Below are positions 17,565 through 26,403 of a stretch of 64,000 bases of DNA, one piece after another; within the stretch, counting starts at the first letter, position 1, and each line of letters begins with the position of its first letter. The stretch is taken from contig CAYVKB010000002.1 of assembly GCA_964451985.1 (NCBI GenBank), positions 43,684-107,683 on the forward strand, written 5' to 3'. Position numbers and translations under genes: made by a program. The notes under the pieces were generated by a model. The model was not told where the DNA came from. It was given only the letters and a program-made list of their open reading frames with translations, and ran no database searches. The DNA comes from GBS-DC sp964451985 (GTDB lineage Bacteria > Armatimonadota > Fimbriimonadia > Fimbriimonadales > GBS-DC).

Positions 17565-18470
17565 TCATTCTGAGCAAAGCGTTAACACAATCTGTCGCGC
17601 TTCAATCTGTTGGAGCTTCAAAGCCGATTGCAACGCTCGTGCCGCGTCGTCCGCCGATAGCACGCCAACCAGCTCGGTCTCGACGACCTCCGCGCCCAAC
17701 GCATGCGCCCTGTGTTTCACGGCTTCCGTGACGCGAAATAGGTCGGTTTGCTGGGTTCGTGTGATATTCAGTGACACTTGGGCGACGCCGCGGGTGGGCA
17801 GCCACAGCCCCAGCGCACGCACGCCCTGAAGCACAGGGTTCTGCTCACGCTCCTGACGAATCCAGCGCACGATTTGCTGGGCGAGGGCGACGTCAGGCGG
17901 ATGGATATTCAGATTGAACGCAATCAGCGGGTCGCGCACGCCCATAATCGTTGCACCAGCAGTGGGGTGAAGCCGTTTGGGACCGAAGTCAGGCTCGCGT
18001 TCACCCGTGAGCCGCTTGCCGAGCCAGCCTTCGAAACCGCCCTTGCGCAGAGTGGGCAAATCGCGGATGCGTCCCGCGCTGGCGGAATGCTCGTACAGAT
18101 ACACCGGCACCCGCAGTCGCCGCGCGAAACTTTTCGCCACGCGATACGAGAACGCCACTGCCTGCTCGCGCGTCAGCCCTGACAGCGGCACGAACGGAAC
18201 CACATCCACTGCCCCGATGCGCGGATGCGCCCCCTGATGGCACGTGAGATCGATTCGCTCGATGGCTACCCCGGCTGCTCGCAACACCGCCCGCTGCACC
18301 TGCCGAGGTGTCCCTGAAAACCCCAGCACCATCCGATGGTGGTCGTAGTCCCACGAGAGGTGGTGCATTTGCACGCCTGCGCTTGCCGCCGCGTCCGCAA
18401 TTGCGTGAATCGTCGCCTCGTCGCGCCCCTCCGAGAAGTTGGGGATACATAACACTCGCGCTCTGTCCAT
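17565..18470 (-). CDS. Glutamate formiminotransferase
   Basis: A 301-residue cytosolic enzyme transferring the formimino group of N-formimino-glutamate (or formyl group) to tetrahydrofolate in histidine breakdown. The start CIPNFSEGRD, then DYDHHRMVLGF, GAHPRIGAVDVVPFVPL near residue 83, and HPTAGATIMGVRDPLIAFN near residue 168 are all conserved family segments. Length fits the stand-alone transferase without the cyclodeaminase domain. TATAAT ends 8 bases before the ATG with no ribosome site. The promoter is back-to-back with that of the neighbouring nuclease gene. No other hut genes are nearby. Confidence 0.92.
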   Translation of the reverse strand: MDRARVLCIPNFSEGRDEATIHAIADAAASAGVQMHHLSWDYDHHRMVLGFSGTPRQVQRAVLRAAGVAIERIDLTCHQGAHPRIGAVDVVPFVPLSGLTREQAVAFSYRVAKSFARRLRVPVYLYEHSASAGRIRDLPTLRKGGFEGWLGKRLTGEREPDFGPKRLHPTAGATIMGVRDPLIAFNLNIHPPDVALAQQIVRWIRQEREQNPVLQGVRALGLWLPTRGVAQVSLNITRTQQTDLFRVTEAVKHRAHALGAEVVETELVGVLSADDAARALQSALKLQQIEARQIVLTLCSE

Positions 18471-18478
18471 ATCCCCGA

Positions 18479-18504
18479 ATTATACTGAGCACAGCAGGTA
18501 TACT
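18479..18504. promoter_or_regulatory. Back-to-back leaderless promoters (formiminotransferase / beta-CASP gene)
   Basis: A minus-strand TATAAT (18479-18484) ends 8 bases before the formiminotransferase ATG, and a plus-strand GGTATACT (-10 hexamer 18499-18504) ends 7 bases before the nuclease ATG. Only 14 bases separate the two hexamers, so the two RNA polymerases would occupy overlapping DNA. Both mRNAs would start at or next to the A of the start codon. Confidence 0.65.
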
Positions 18505-18511
18505 CGCCCGC

Positions 18512-19897
18512 ATGAGCATCACGCTCACATTTTTGGGAGCAGCAGGTGTCGTCACGGGCAGCAAGTACCTACTCACTATCGAAGATAAACATTATCTGGT
18601 CGATTGCGGGCTGTTTCAAGGCGCGCGCGAATGGAAAGCCCTCAACTGGGAAACGCTCCCGATTCAACCAAGTGACATTCGCGCAGTGTTGTTGACCCAC
18701 GCGCATATCGATCATTCGGGCTACCTGCCGCGCTTAACGGCTCAGGGATTTCGCGGTGCGGTCTACGCGACGCCCGCCACCTGCGCCCTGCTGGAGATTA
18801 TGCTGCTGGATTCGGCGAAGCTGCAAGAGCAAGACGCCGAGTACGCCAATCGCGAGGGCTACAGTCGCCACCAGCCCGCTCTGCCGCTCTACGCCACCGA
18901 AGACGCCGAAGCCAGTTTAGAACACCTGCGCGCCACGCCGTTCCACACAATGCTGACCCTCGACTCGTTGCAGGTGTTCTTCTATCCGATGGGGCATATC
19001 TTAGGCTCCGCCGCGATTGAAATCCAGCTGCCCAACAACCGACGCTTGCTCTTTTCTGGCGACATCGGACGCTACGAAGACCCGATTATGCGCCCGCCGA
19101 CGGAGTTTCCCGGTGGCGCAGACTATATCGTGATGGAGTCCACCTACGGCGACCGCCTCCACAAACCAGACACTGTGGAGACCCTGTTGATTGAGGCGAT
19201 TGAGCATATCCACAGCACGCAGGGGGTTCTGTTAGTACCTGCGTTTGCGGTGGGGCGAGCGCAGTTGCTGTTGTATCATATCCGTCGGTTGCAGGAAGCG
19301 GGTCGCATTCCGCCGATGCGCGTCTATGTAGATAGTCCGATGGCGCAAAACGCCACGCGCCTCTACTGCCATTTCAGCGACGACTTGAATCTGGAGACCA
19401 GCCCCGGCGGCGAGTGCGAGGGGCAACTACCGCTGTATTGCTATCACACACAGTTTGTGCAAACCGTTTCGCAATCGAAGTCCCTGAACGTGCAGTCGGG
19501 TCCGATGCTGATTATCTCCGCCAGCGGGATGTGTACGGGGGGGCGGATTCTGCATCATCTGAAGGCGCGCCTGCCCGACCCACGCAACGCAGTGCTGTTC
19601 GTGGGTTATCAGGCAGAGGGGACGCGTGGGCGCATGCTGCTGGACGGCGCATCCGAAATCACCATTCATGGCGAACCTGTACAGGTACGGGCGCGTATTT
19701 TTCAAACCTCCGCGCTGTCAGCGCACGCGGACCGGGCGGAACTACTCCGCTGGGTGAACGCGATACAGGTTGTACCGCAGCAGTTGCTGCTCACACACGG
19801 CGAGCCGCACGCACGCGAGACTCTCCGCACGCTGGTTGTAGACCAGCGTGGCTGGAATGTGCACTTGCCCCAGCATGGCGAGACAATTTCGTTATAG
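18512..19897 (+). CDS. Metallo-beta-lactamase / beta-CASP family ribonuclease-like protein
   Basis: A 461-residue protein of the CPSF/integrator-type RNA-processing family. The metallo-beta-lactamase signature THAHIDHSGYLP places His63, His65, Asp67 and His68 as zinc ligands. Further family segments are FSGDIGRYEDPI, VMESTYGDRLH, VPAFAVGRAQLLLY and the C-terminal Zn-dependent RNA-processing part (SALSAHADRAELLRW, LTHGEPHA). Such proteins act as endo- or exonucleases on RNA. The ATG at 18512 is preferred over upstream in-frame starts because a GGTATACT box ends 7 bases before it and the protein begins directly at the first strand. Confidence 0.9.
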   Translation: MSITLTFLGAAGVVTGSKYLLTIEDKHYLVDCGLFQGAREWKALNWETLPIQPSDIRAVLLTHAHIDHSGYLPRLTAQGFRGAVYATPATCALLEIMLLDSAKLQEQDAEYANREGYSRHQPALPLYATEDAEASLEHLRATPFHTMLTLDSLQVFFYPMGHILGSAAIEIQLPNNRRLLFSGDIGRYEDPIMRPPTEFPGGADYIVMESTYGDRLHKPDTVETLLIEAIEHIHSTQGVLLVPAFAVGRAQLLLYHIRRLQEAGRIPPMRVYVDSPMAQNATRLYCHFSDDLNLETSPGGECEGQLPLYCYHTQFVQTVSQSKSLNVQSGPMLIISASGMCTGGRILHHLKARLPDPRNAVLFVGYQAEGTRGRMLLDGASEITIHGEPVQVRARIFQTSALSAHADRAELLRWVNAIQVVPQQLLLTHGEPHARETLRTLVVDQRGWNVHLPQHGETISL

Positions 19898-19910
19898 CGT
19901 AGAACTGGTG

Positions 19911-19944
19911 TATAATAAAGGCAGGCAAATCTGCCGAAAGGAGG
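19911..19944 (+). promoter_or_regulatory. Promoter, 5' hairpin and ribosome site (EF-hand secreted protein)
   Basis: TATAAT (19911-19916) is followed within four bases by a small hairpin (19920-19924 with 19931-19935) and then AAAGGAGG directly upstream of the coding region. The arrangement matches the outer-membrane protein and tatA genes. Confidence 0.6.
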
Positions 19945-19953
19945 CTTACGACG

Positions 19954-21300
19954 ATGCGCAAACGCATGCTATGGTCAATTGTGACGACGAGCGCGTTGCT
20001 GACGCTGGCAAACGCTCAGATGAACCATCAGGAACAGGGCGACGCAGGCGACCTGCCCGAAACCGCCCAGGCGACTGGAACCGATACGAGTACGCAATTA
20101 GCAGCAATTCGCGGCACGCTGGGCGCAAGCGATGTGGATATGTATGTGATTTACATCGCTGATCCTGCAAACTTTGTTGCGACAACTGTGAACAACAATA
20201 CTAACTTCGACACGCAGCTCTGGCTGTTCGACTCCGAGGGCAAGGGTGTGGCGTTCAACGACGATGTTGGGGGCGATACGCCAGGACGCTCGAGAATTGA
20301 CAACTCTTCGGAGCTATTGACGAATCGCAGTGCGGGGATTTATTATGTGGCGATTTCGCGCTACGATAGGGACGCGATTGGCTGTGGTGATCGTCTGATG
20401 TGGCTGAACACACCGTTCACAGGTGTGCGCGCGCCGAACGGTCCGGATGCGGCGACCCGCGTGGCGGGCTGGTTGAACACAACAAGTGCAGCAGGCAACT
20501 ACGAAATCACGTTCACGAATGCGTTCACGGCACCGGCGCAAGCCAATATTCCGCCCTGTCCACCGTTCGACGGCTGGGATGAGACAGGTAACGGCGGCGG
20601 TGATGCGGGCGACCTCCCTGGCAGTGCGCAGCTGATTCAAAGCCCCGAGGCACAGGCTTGCCAGACCCCTGTGCAGCGTGTGCGCGGGCGCATGGGCGCG
20701 GACGATGTGGATATGTATGTCATCTGCATTACGAACCCTGCCCAATTCTCTGCCAGCACAGTGGGCACCACCACATGGGATACACAGCTGTGGCTGTTCA
20801 AATGTGACGGCTTAGGCGTGGTGTTCAACGATGATAACCCAGACGCTACAACCGGTTTACAATCGCGTATTGACAATCGCACAAACTGCATATCGCAAGC
20901 GGGCGTGTACCTGTTAGCGATTAGTCGCTACAACCGCGACGCCGTGGCGCAAGATGGGCAGCCCATCTGGAATCCCACAGGTGCAGGACGCGGCGTGCGC
21001 TGCCCTGATGGCATTCGCGCGGATCAGCCTGTAGCAGGTTGGGCAGGCGCGACAATGGCGGAGCTGCAGCGCTACGTTATTCAGCTCACGGGCGCATTCT
21101 TCGTGAGCGCGGGCGGCTGTTGCATCACGGCGGGCGGCGATGTGAACCTCGACGGCTGCATCGACGACGCCGACCTGCTGGCAATTCTGTTCGCCTTCGG
21201 ACAGACCGGGCAGTTCCTGCCCGAGGACGTCACCTGCGATGGCGTAGTGGACGATGCCGACCTACTGACGGTGCTGTTCGGTTTCGGACAGGGGTGTTAA
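19954..21300 (+). CDS. Secreted protein with duplicated PPC-like domain and EF-hand (dockerin-like) C-terminus
   Basis: A 448-residue exported protein. After a signal peptide (cut near ANA, residue 21) come two similar beta-sandwich domains, each with GDAGDLP, a DVDMYVI strand, FDTQLWLF or WDTQLWLF, a FNDD segment, a RIDN segment and AISRYNRDA. This pattern resembles bacterial pre-peptidase C-terminal domains, which often bind calcium and fold outside the cell. The last 50 residues form two EF-hand loops, DVNLDGCIDDADLL and DVTCDGVVDDADLL, ending in FGFGQGC. The ending is shared with the SpoIID protein at 15 kb. No catalytic domain is visible; an adhesion or scaffold role is possible. Confidence 0.82.
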   Translation: MRKRMLWSIVTTSALLTLANAQMNHQEQGDAGDLPETAQATGTDTSTQLAAIRGTLGASDVDMYVIYIADPANFVATTVNNNTNFDTQLWLFDSEGKGVAFNDDVGGDTPGRSRIDNSSELLTNRSAGIYYVAISRYDRDAIGCGDRLMWLNTPFTGVRAPNGPDAATRVAGWLNTTSAAGNYEITFTNAFTAPAQANIPPCPPFDGWDETGNGGGDAGDLPGSAQLIQSPEAQACQTPVQRVRGRMGADDVDMYVICITNPAQFSASTVGTTTWDTQLWLFKCDGLGVVFNDDNPDATTGLQSRIDNRTNCISQAGVYLLAISRYNRDAVAQDGQPIWNPTGAGRGVRCPDGIRADQPVAGWAGATMAELQRYVIQLTGAFFVSAGGCCITAGGDVNLDGCIDDADLLAILFAFGQTGQFLPEDVTCDGVVDDADLLTVLFGFGQGC

Positions 21301-21334
21301 TAGGCAGACACGGAGCAGGTGGAGCGTGAATGCA

Positions 21335-21361
21335 AGGGCGCGGAGGTCTTTTCCGCGCCCT
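21335..21361 (+). terminator. Hairpin after the EF-hand protein gene
   Basis: A perfect 10-base-pair GC-rich stem (21335-21344 with 21352-21361) lies 35 bases after the stop codon. Only a weak T stretch follows, so termination efficiency is uncertain. Confidence 0.55.
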
Positions 21362-21412
21362 CTGCGTTATTTGGAGTTGTGAGATGTTTTACTCCGCTCG
21401 GTACGAGAAAGT

Positions 21413-23098
21413 CTACAGCCTTAGCTCCACGCGCACAACACCCGCGCGATCGTGTTTAGCGGTGAGGCGCACAGTTCCGCCTAGCGGAGCGTGTATGACC
21501 CATTCCACTTTGGCGCGGTCGTCGGTCGGATCAGTATTCCACACGCTGGCGGCGCTGGGCTTGTAGGCGCGTCCTTCCAGCTGCCCTAACTCTTCGCGTG
21601 GCTTGCCCGAACGCAAGGTTGCTCCCTCAGGTAGTTCGATCTCAGCAATCACGCCGCGCACCACCTTTTTCTCCAACGCCTTTTTGGTGATGTAGGTGGG
21701 TAGCCAGCCTGTGTTCTGCACGACAAGGCGCACTTTGTAGATGCCCTCGCCAAGCGAATCTGCCTGCGCCTCGTAAATCTCCAGCTTCGGCGAAATCAGT
21801 AGATGCCACACCAGCCAGTCGGGGAACAGCGCGACCTCTTTTTCTAGAAACTCGGGTGGTGGGTTGCGCCACGCATAGAGCGCGTTCCAGCCCCCTAACT
21901 CCACCTTGCCCAGCTGCGGATGCTCAAACTCGTGCCAGTCCACATAGCCTTTGCCGCCCAGAACCTCGTCGCTCCACTTGAGCAGTTTCAGGTCATCTTC
22001 TACAGGATGCTCACGGTACCAGTCGATAAACTTATACTCGGTGATGCCCGCCTGACGCTGTGGACTCCAAATCTCCACTGTCCACGCGAACACACCCATG
22101 TGGTCGTACATCCAGTCGTCGAACACGCCCGAAATGTACTCCTTGGGGTGATATTTGAAGTCATGGTACACCGAGATATTCGGGTAGCCCGTGATTGCGG
22201 TGCCTTTCGCGCCGATTTTCTGATAAGTCCAGAGGTCTTCGGCAGGGAAGCTGTCGTCGGGCTGGTGGCTGTAGGGGCGCAGCAGCACGCCGCTCCAAGT
22301 ATGAAATGTGATCCCGCCCGTGATGTTAGGGTGCTTGGCGATGAAGTCCACAATCGCGCGCACTTCAGGTTCGGAGGTGGGGTACGGACCTGCGCCGTGT
22401 TGTTCATATTCCTGCCGCCAGTTGCTGGGGAAGTTGCGATTGAGGTCCAAGCCCTCTTTTTTCGGCTGGATGGTCAGAATTGCAGGGTCGAACGGCTCAT
22501 CGAACCTGCCTTCGGGCAAGATGCGGTAGTATTCGCCGCCCACCTCGTCGGGTTCCCGACGAATCATCAGGCGTGGCTCGTCGGGATGTTTCTTCCAGTT
22601 CCCGTTCGGGTCGGGAATGCGCATCATGAGCATCCGTCCGTCACCATCGATGTCCTCGGTCACCAGTCCGCCGATGGGTTCTTCGTCGTAGGGGTAGGGG
22701 CGTGTGCTAGAACGGACGATTTTGGGCTTGTCGGCAAGCGCCCACTCCGCGCCGTCGGGATTCACACGCGGGCAGATGTAAAATGTGCGCGTATCCAGAC
22801 AGCGTGTGATTTTGTCATCCTTGCCATACTCGCCTGTGAGTCGGTGCAAGAGATACAGGCACGCGCTGGAGGGAGATACCTCGCTGGCGTGAATGTTGCC
22901 GTCCACCCACAGCGCGGGCTTCTCTTCGGCGGAACCTGTGGCGAAATTGGTCACGGTCAGCAGCCAAATGTCGCGCCCCTCATAACTCTTGCCGATGCCC
23001 TGAATGCGCACGAGGTTAGGAAACTCTTCAGCGTAAGCGTGTAAAATCTGTGTCAGCTCGTCGTAGCGATAGTAGGTATCGAAACGCACCTGCGGCAT
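21413..23098 (-). CDS. M14-family zinc carboxypeptidase
   Basis: A 561-residue metallocarboxypeptidase. The zinc motif is in NIHASEVSPS (His70, Glu73), the substrate-binding PRVNPDGAEW follows near residue 115, and the catalytic Glu is probably in FAWTVEIWSP near residue 336. The third zinc ligand is in GITFHTWSGVLLRPYS. The C-terminal 150 residues form an all-beta tail with Ig-like character. No signal peptide is present at the chosen start (ATG 23098, with GAAGGAT before it), so the location is uncertain; the longer frame does not add one. Such enzymes trim peptides or act on murein peptides. Confidence 0.88.
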   Translation of the reverse strand: MPQVRFDTYYRYDELTQILHAYAEEFPNLVRIQGIGKSYEGRDIWLLTVTNFATGSAEEKPALWVDGNIHASEVSPSSACLYLLHRLTGEYGKDDKITRCLDTRTFYICPRVNPDGAEWALADKPKIVRSSTRPYPYDEEPIGGLVTEDIDGDGRMLMMRIPDPNGNWKKHPDEPRLMIRREPDEVGGEYYRILPEGRFDEPFDPAILTIQPKKEGLDLNRNFPSNWRQEYEQHGAGPYPTSEPEVRAIVDFIAKHPNITGGITFHTWSGVLLRPYSHQPDDSFPAEDLWTYQKIGAKGTAITGYPNISVYHDFKYHPKEYISGVFDDWMYDHMGVFAWTVEIWSPQRQAGITEYKFIDWYREHPVEDDLKLLKWSDEVLGGKGYVDWHEFEHPQLGKVELGGWNALYAWRNPPPEFLEKEVALFPDWLVWHLLISPKLEIYEAQADSLGEGIYKVRLVVQNTGWLPTYITKKALEKKVVRGVIAEIELPEGATLRSGKPREELGQLEGRAYKPSAASVWNTDPTDDRAKVEWVIHAPLGGTVRLTAKHDRAGVVRVELRL

Positions 23099-23164
23099 AG
23101 GTATCCTCCGAAGGGCACATTCGTCGAATTGAGTGGTTTCCCTGCTGATTTTGAGCATGCCAGA

Positions 23165-23232
23165 AGCCTCGTTCCATTCGGAGTGACAAACGGTCTTTGT
23201 CCAAAATCTTTGTTATTCCGAGCAAAGCGACG
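23165..23232. repeat. Dispersed inverted element with ATTCCGAGCAAAGCGA end
   Basis: A segment between the M14 and SIS genes starts with TTCGGAGTGACA and ends with TTATTCCGAGCAAAGCGAC. A related copy lies at about 39208-39272 (CTCGGAATGACA to ATCATTCCGAACAAAGCGAA), and a short piece matches at 17565-17581 at the end of the formiminotransferase gene. The ends form an imperfect inverted repeat. It resembles the small non-coding repeats with this core known from many bacterial genomes. Confidence 0.55.
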
Positions 23233-23291
23233 CATCGCCCTCTGCGCTGGTTCGGATAGAAGGAGCCTCCTTCGAGTACAATCTACCCGCG

Positions 23292-24038
23292 ATGAGTCTG
23301 GCGCAAACCTATTTCGAGCGCGTCCGTGCGCAGATAACTGAACTGGAGCGACGGTCGCTAACTGCCATCGAGCAAGCTGCTGACCAGTGCTCTGAATGCC
23401 TGCTGCAGGGTGGCGTGATTCATGTGTACGACACAGGGCACTTAGTCTCGCGCGAACTGATTAACCGCGCGGGTGGCTTGGCGGCGTTCAGCTCGCTAAG
23501 TTTCGATTTGCAAGTGACCAACACGAACCCCTACCGCGAGGCGCATGGCGTCGGTGCGCAAACCACGCCCGAAACCGTGCGCTGCATCGTCCACGCCGCT
23601 TTAGACCGAAGCCGAGTCGCCCCTAACGATGTGCTCATTATCGGCAGCGTGTCAGGCAAGACGCCTTTCCCTGTGGAACTGGCAATTCAGGCAAAGGCAC
23701 GTGGCGTGTTCACGATTGGACTTACGGCGATTGACTACTCGTCCGAGCTCCAATCCGAACACGAATCGGGCAAGCGGCTGTTCGAGGTGGTGGATTTAGT
23801 GATTGACAACGCTGCACCCTATGGCGACGCGATGCTGAGTTTAGAGGGTGTGGAGACGGCGTTCTGCCCCGCATCGGGCGTCGGCGCGGCAGTCGCGCTG
23901 TGGGCGTTGGTCGCGGGCATCGTGGAGCGCATGGCGGCGCAGGGCAAGCCCCCCACTCTCTTAGCCAGTATCAACCGTCCCAACGGTATGGAGCATTACA
24001 AGCAAACCATCGAGCAGTATAAGCAGCGGGGCTACTGA
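23292..24038 (+). CDS. SIS-domain phosphosugar-binding protein
   Basis: A 248-residue cytosolic protein of the SIS fold, used by sugar isomerases and their regulators. The sugar-phosphate binding elements are visible in VIHVYDTGHLVSREL (near residue 43) and LIIGSVSGKTPFPVELA (near residue 117). The overall form matches the UPF0309-type SIS proteins of unknown substrate. A GTACAAT box ends 9 bases before the ATG and no ribosome site is seen. It heads a compact run of plus-strand genes; arsC starts one base after its stop codon. Confidence 0.85.
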   Translation: MSLAQTYFERVRAQITELERRSLTAIEQAADQCSECLLQGGVIHVYDTGHLVSRELINRAGGLAAFSSLSFDLQVTNTNPYREAHGVGAQTTPETVRCIVHAALDRSRVAPNDVLIIGSVSGKTPFPVELAIQAKARGVFTIGLTAIDYSSELQSEHESGKRLFEVVDLVIDNAAPYGDAMLSLEGVETAFCPASGVGAAVALWALVAGIVERMAAQGKPPTLLASINRPNGMEHYKQTIEQYKQRGY

Positions 24039-24039
24039 A

Positions 24040-24459
24040 ATGGCGACGGAACCGAAGTTGGTGCTTTTTGTGTGCGTGGGCAACTCGTGTCGCAGCCAGA
24101 TGGCGGAGGGCTTCGGCAACCATTACGGTCAGGGCAAAGTGGTAGCTTTTAGCGCGGGTATCGCCCCGTCGGGCAGAGTCCACCCACTTGCCACTGAAGC
24201 CATGCGCGAGGTCGGCATCGACATCACGCGCCAGACCTCCAAAAGCGTGGATGAGTTCGATATCACCCAGTTCGACGCCGTCGTGAGCCTGTGCGATGTC
24301 CCCACCGATGAACTCTGCCCCGCGACCTATACGGGCATCCAGGAACACTGGAACATCCCTGACCCCATCGGGCTGCCAATAGACGAGTTCCGTCGTGTGC
24401 GCGCAATGATTGAAGAACGCGTGAAAGAGTTAGTGCAACGCCTTGCCGACGATGCGTGA
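24040..24459 (+). CDS. arsC: Arsenate reductase, thioredoxin-coupled (LMW phosphatase fold)
   Basis: A 139-residue protein with the low-molecular-weight phosphatase loop CVGNSCRS (Cys12 to Arg18) and two further Cys at 85 and 93 in VVSLCDVPTDELCP. This three-Cys layout is typical of thioredoxin-dependent arsenate reductases, which reduce arsenate to arsenite, and the WNIPDPIG segment supplies the catalytic Asp. Spacing between the second and third Cys is one residue more than in the Bacillus enzyme. A protein phosphatase role cannot be excluded. No arsenite exporter or ArsR gene is next to it; instead it lies in a housekeeping run, which is unusual for arsC. Confidence 0.82.
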   Translation: MATEPKLVLFVCVGNSCRSQMAEGFGNHYGQGKVVAFSAGIAPSGRVHPLATEAMREVGIDITRQTSKSVDEFDITQFDAVVSLCDVPTDELCPATYTGIQEHWNIPDPIGLPIDEFRRVRAMIEERVKELVQRLADDA

Positions 24460-24463
24460 ACCT

Positions 24464-25090
24464 ATGATTATCGTGATTGCAAGCCACAACCGTTCCAAGT
24501 CGCGCGAGATCGAGCAACTCCTGCGGGCGGGGCTAAACGACTTGCCTGTGGAAGTGCGTCTGCTGGCGGACTACCCCAACGCCCCCGAGCCGCCCGATGA
24601 GAATGCCGACACCTATGTGGGCAACGCTGTAATCAAGGCGCGCGCTTGTGCTGCGTTCACGGGCACTATCAGCTTTGCCGACGATGCCGGGCTGGAAATC
24701 GACGCGCTGGGAGGCAAGCCCGGTCTCTACTCCCGCCGATTTGCAGGCGAGGAGACCCCCTTCAGCGAGAAGATGGGCATCATTCTGGAAATGCTCAAAG
24801 ACACGCCCTCCGAACGGCGTACCGCGCGGTTCCGCTGCGCCGTCGCCATCGCCCTACCCAGCGGCGAAGTCTACACCTTCGAAGACACGCTGGAGGGGCG
24901 CATCGCTGATGCTCCACGCGGTCAGGCAGGCTTCGGCTACGACCCAATTTTCTATGTGCCCAGTCTCGGCTGCACCCTCGCCGAATTGCCCAGCGAATTC
25001 AAAAACCGCATCAGCCACCGCGCCCGAGTAATGCGCCAAGCGATCCCGAAGTTAAGGGAACTTTTGTGTCAAGTCGAACTCCACTCCTGA
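24464..25090 (+). CDS. rdgB: XTP/dITP diphosphatase
   Basis: House-cleaning nucleotide pyrophosphatase of 208 residues that removes ITP, dITP and XTP. Family signatures are IVIASHNRSKSREIEQLL at the start, NADTYVGNAVIKARACA, ISFADDAGLEIDALGGKPGLYSRR (cut here for length at positions about 65-88), and GFGYDPIFYVPS near residue 164. The ATG at 24464 matches the family start; an ATG at 24452 inside the end of arsC is an alternative. No ribosome site is visible, so expression probably depends on translation of arsC. Confidence 0.92.
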   Translation: MIIVIASHNRSKSREIEQLLRAGLNDLPVEVRLLADYPNAPEPPDENADTYVGNAVIKARACAAFTGTISFADDAGLEIDALGGKPGLYSRRFAGEETPFSEKMGIILEMLKDTPSERRTARFRCAVAIALPSGEVYTFEDTLEGRIADAPRGQAGFGYDPIFYVPSLGCTLAELPSEFKNRISHRARVMRQAIPKLRELLCQVELHS

Positions 25091-25116
25091 CAGGGCAGTA
25101 GGTATACTTTTCGCCA

Positions 25117-26364
25117 ATGAACCTGCATCAGACCACCTTGAGCAACGGCGTTCGCGTTGTGGCGGAGGCAATCCCCACCGTGCAGTCGCTGACCGTGAGC
25201 ATCTGGATTCGCGCGGGATCGCGCGACGAGCTACCCCACCAGCACGGCATCGCCCACTTTTTGGAGCATATGCTGTTCAAGGGCACGTACACTCGTACCG
25301 CCGCCCAGATTGCCCAAGAAATTGAAGGACGCGGCGGCGTGCTGAATGCCTCCACAGGCAAAGAACTCACTTTCTACTATGCCCGCATGCTTGCCGAGCA
25401 TATGCCCGTCGCCGTCGAAGTGCTGAGCGACCTTTTTCTGAACGCCCGCTTAGCCCCCGACGATATCGAGCTCGAAAAAGGCGTAATCTTGGAAGAGATG
25501 CGCATGATTGAAGACACGCCCGACGAGATTCTGCACGATCGCGTGTCAGAGGTACATTGGGGCGACCACCCGCTGGCGCGACGCATCATCGGCACGCCCG
25601 ATACCGTGAGCGCGTTCACTCGTGAGATGCTACTGGAGTTCACCCGCACCCACTATCGCCCCGAGCGTGTGGTGGTGGCGGCAGCAGGCAACTTAGACCC
25701 TGACGCGCTGTTTGCGGAAGTGGATCGTTGGCTGGGACGCTGGAACCCTGAACCGCCCGCTGCCGACGCGCCCGCACAGCCTATCCCGTCGCGCTACCCG
25801 AACGCCCCGCCACACCATATCGAAACCCGCGATGTGGAGCAGACTCACTTCGCCCTCGTGATGGACGGCGTGTCGTTTTTCGACGAGCGGCGCTACGCCC
25901 AGGCGGTGCTGAACACCCTGCTGGGCGGTAGCATGTTCAGCCGACTATGGCAGGAGGTGCGTGAGAAACGCGGACTTGCCTACGAAATCGGCAGCTACGC
26001 GATGCCGATGTCCGACGGCGGGCTATTCGTAATTTACAGCGGCGTTGCGCCCAGCGCGTTTGAGCAAGCCGTGCAGGTCATCGATACCGAACTGGGCAAG
26101 CTACTTACCGAGCCGCCCAGTGATGACGAGGTGGCGAGTGCACGGAACCTGCTTAAGGGCAACCGCGTGCTGGCGCTGGAGTCGACGCAGGCGCGCACGG
26201 AACTCATCGGCAGCGAGACCCTGATGCGTGGCTACGTGACCCCGATGGAGGAGATTATCGCCCACATCGACGCCGTCACGCCCCAGAGCATCCACGCGCT
26301 CACCCAGCAACTGCTGACCCCCGAACGGCGTACCCTCGTTGCAATCACGCCAGAAGAGGTATAA
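25117..26364 (+). CDS. M16-family zinc peptidase (processing-peptidase like)
   Basis: A 415-residue insulinase-type peptidase. The inverted zinc motif HFLEH is at residues 47-51 and the third ligand Glu is at about 126-127 in VILEEMRMIED. The C-terminal half has the conserved LLGGSMFSRLWQEVREKRGLAYEIGS region (near 265-290), as in the processing peptidases. Single-chain bacterial homologues such as YmxG/PqqL-like enzymes degrade peptides; the substrate here is unknown. A GGTATACT box ends 8 bases before the ATG, so although it lies within a gene run it can be expressed from its own leaderless promoter. Confidence 0.92.
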   Translation: MNLHQTTLSNGVRVVAEAIPTVQSLTVSIWIRAGSRDELPHQHGIAHFLEHMLFKGTYTRTAAQIAQEIEGRGGVLNASTGKELTFYYARMLAEHMPVAVEVLSDLFLNARLAPDDIELEKGVILEEMRMIEDTPDEILHDRVSEVHWGDHPLARRIIGTPDTVSAFTREMLLEFTRTHYRPERVVVAAAGNLDPDALFAEVDRWLGRWNPEPPAADAPAQPIPSRYPNAPPHHIETRDVEQTHFALVMDGVSFFDERRYAQAVLNTLLGGSMFSRLWQEVREKRGLAYEIGSYAMPMSDGGLFVIYSGVAPSAFEQAVQVIDTELGKLLTEPPSDDEVASARNLLKGNRVLALESTQARTELIGSETLMRGYVTPMEEIIAHIDAVTPQSIHALTQQLLTPERRTLVAITPEEV

Positions 26365-26394
26365 TGAGTGCACGCGGGGCAATCCCCGCGGAGG
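26358..26394 (+). promoter_or_regulatory. Promoter with 5'-terminal hairpin before tatA
   Basis: GGTATAAT (26358-26365) overlaps the stop of the M16 gene. The predicted transcript starts at the base of a perfect stem (26373-26379 with 26384-26390, loop CAAT), and GAGG follows immediately, ten bases before the tatA ATG. The position of the stem at the 5' end repeats the design seen at 12.55 kb. Confidence 0.65.
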
Positions 26395-26403
26395 CGAAAA
26401 CTT

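Noticed and set aside
21920..23044. A 374-codon open frame on the plus strand
   Set aside because: It lies fully antisense to the M14 carboxypeptidase, whose zinc and substrate motifs are complete; GC-rich codon use leaves the opposite frame open.
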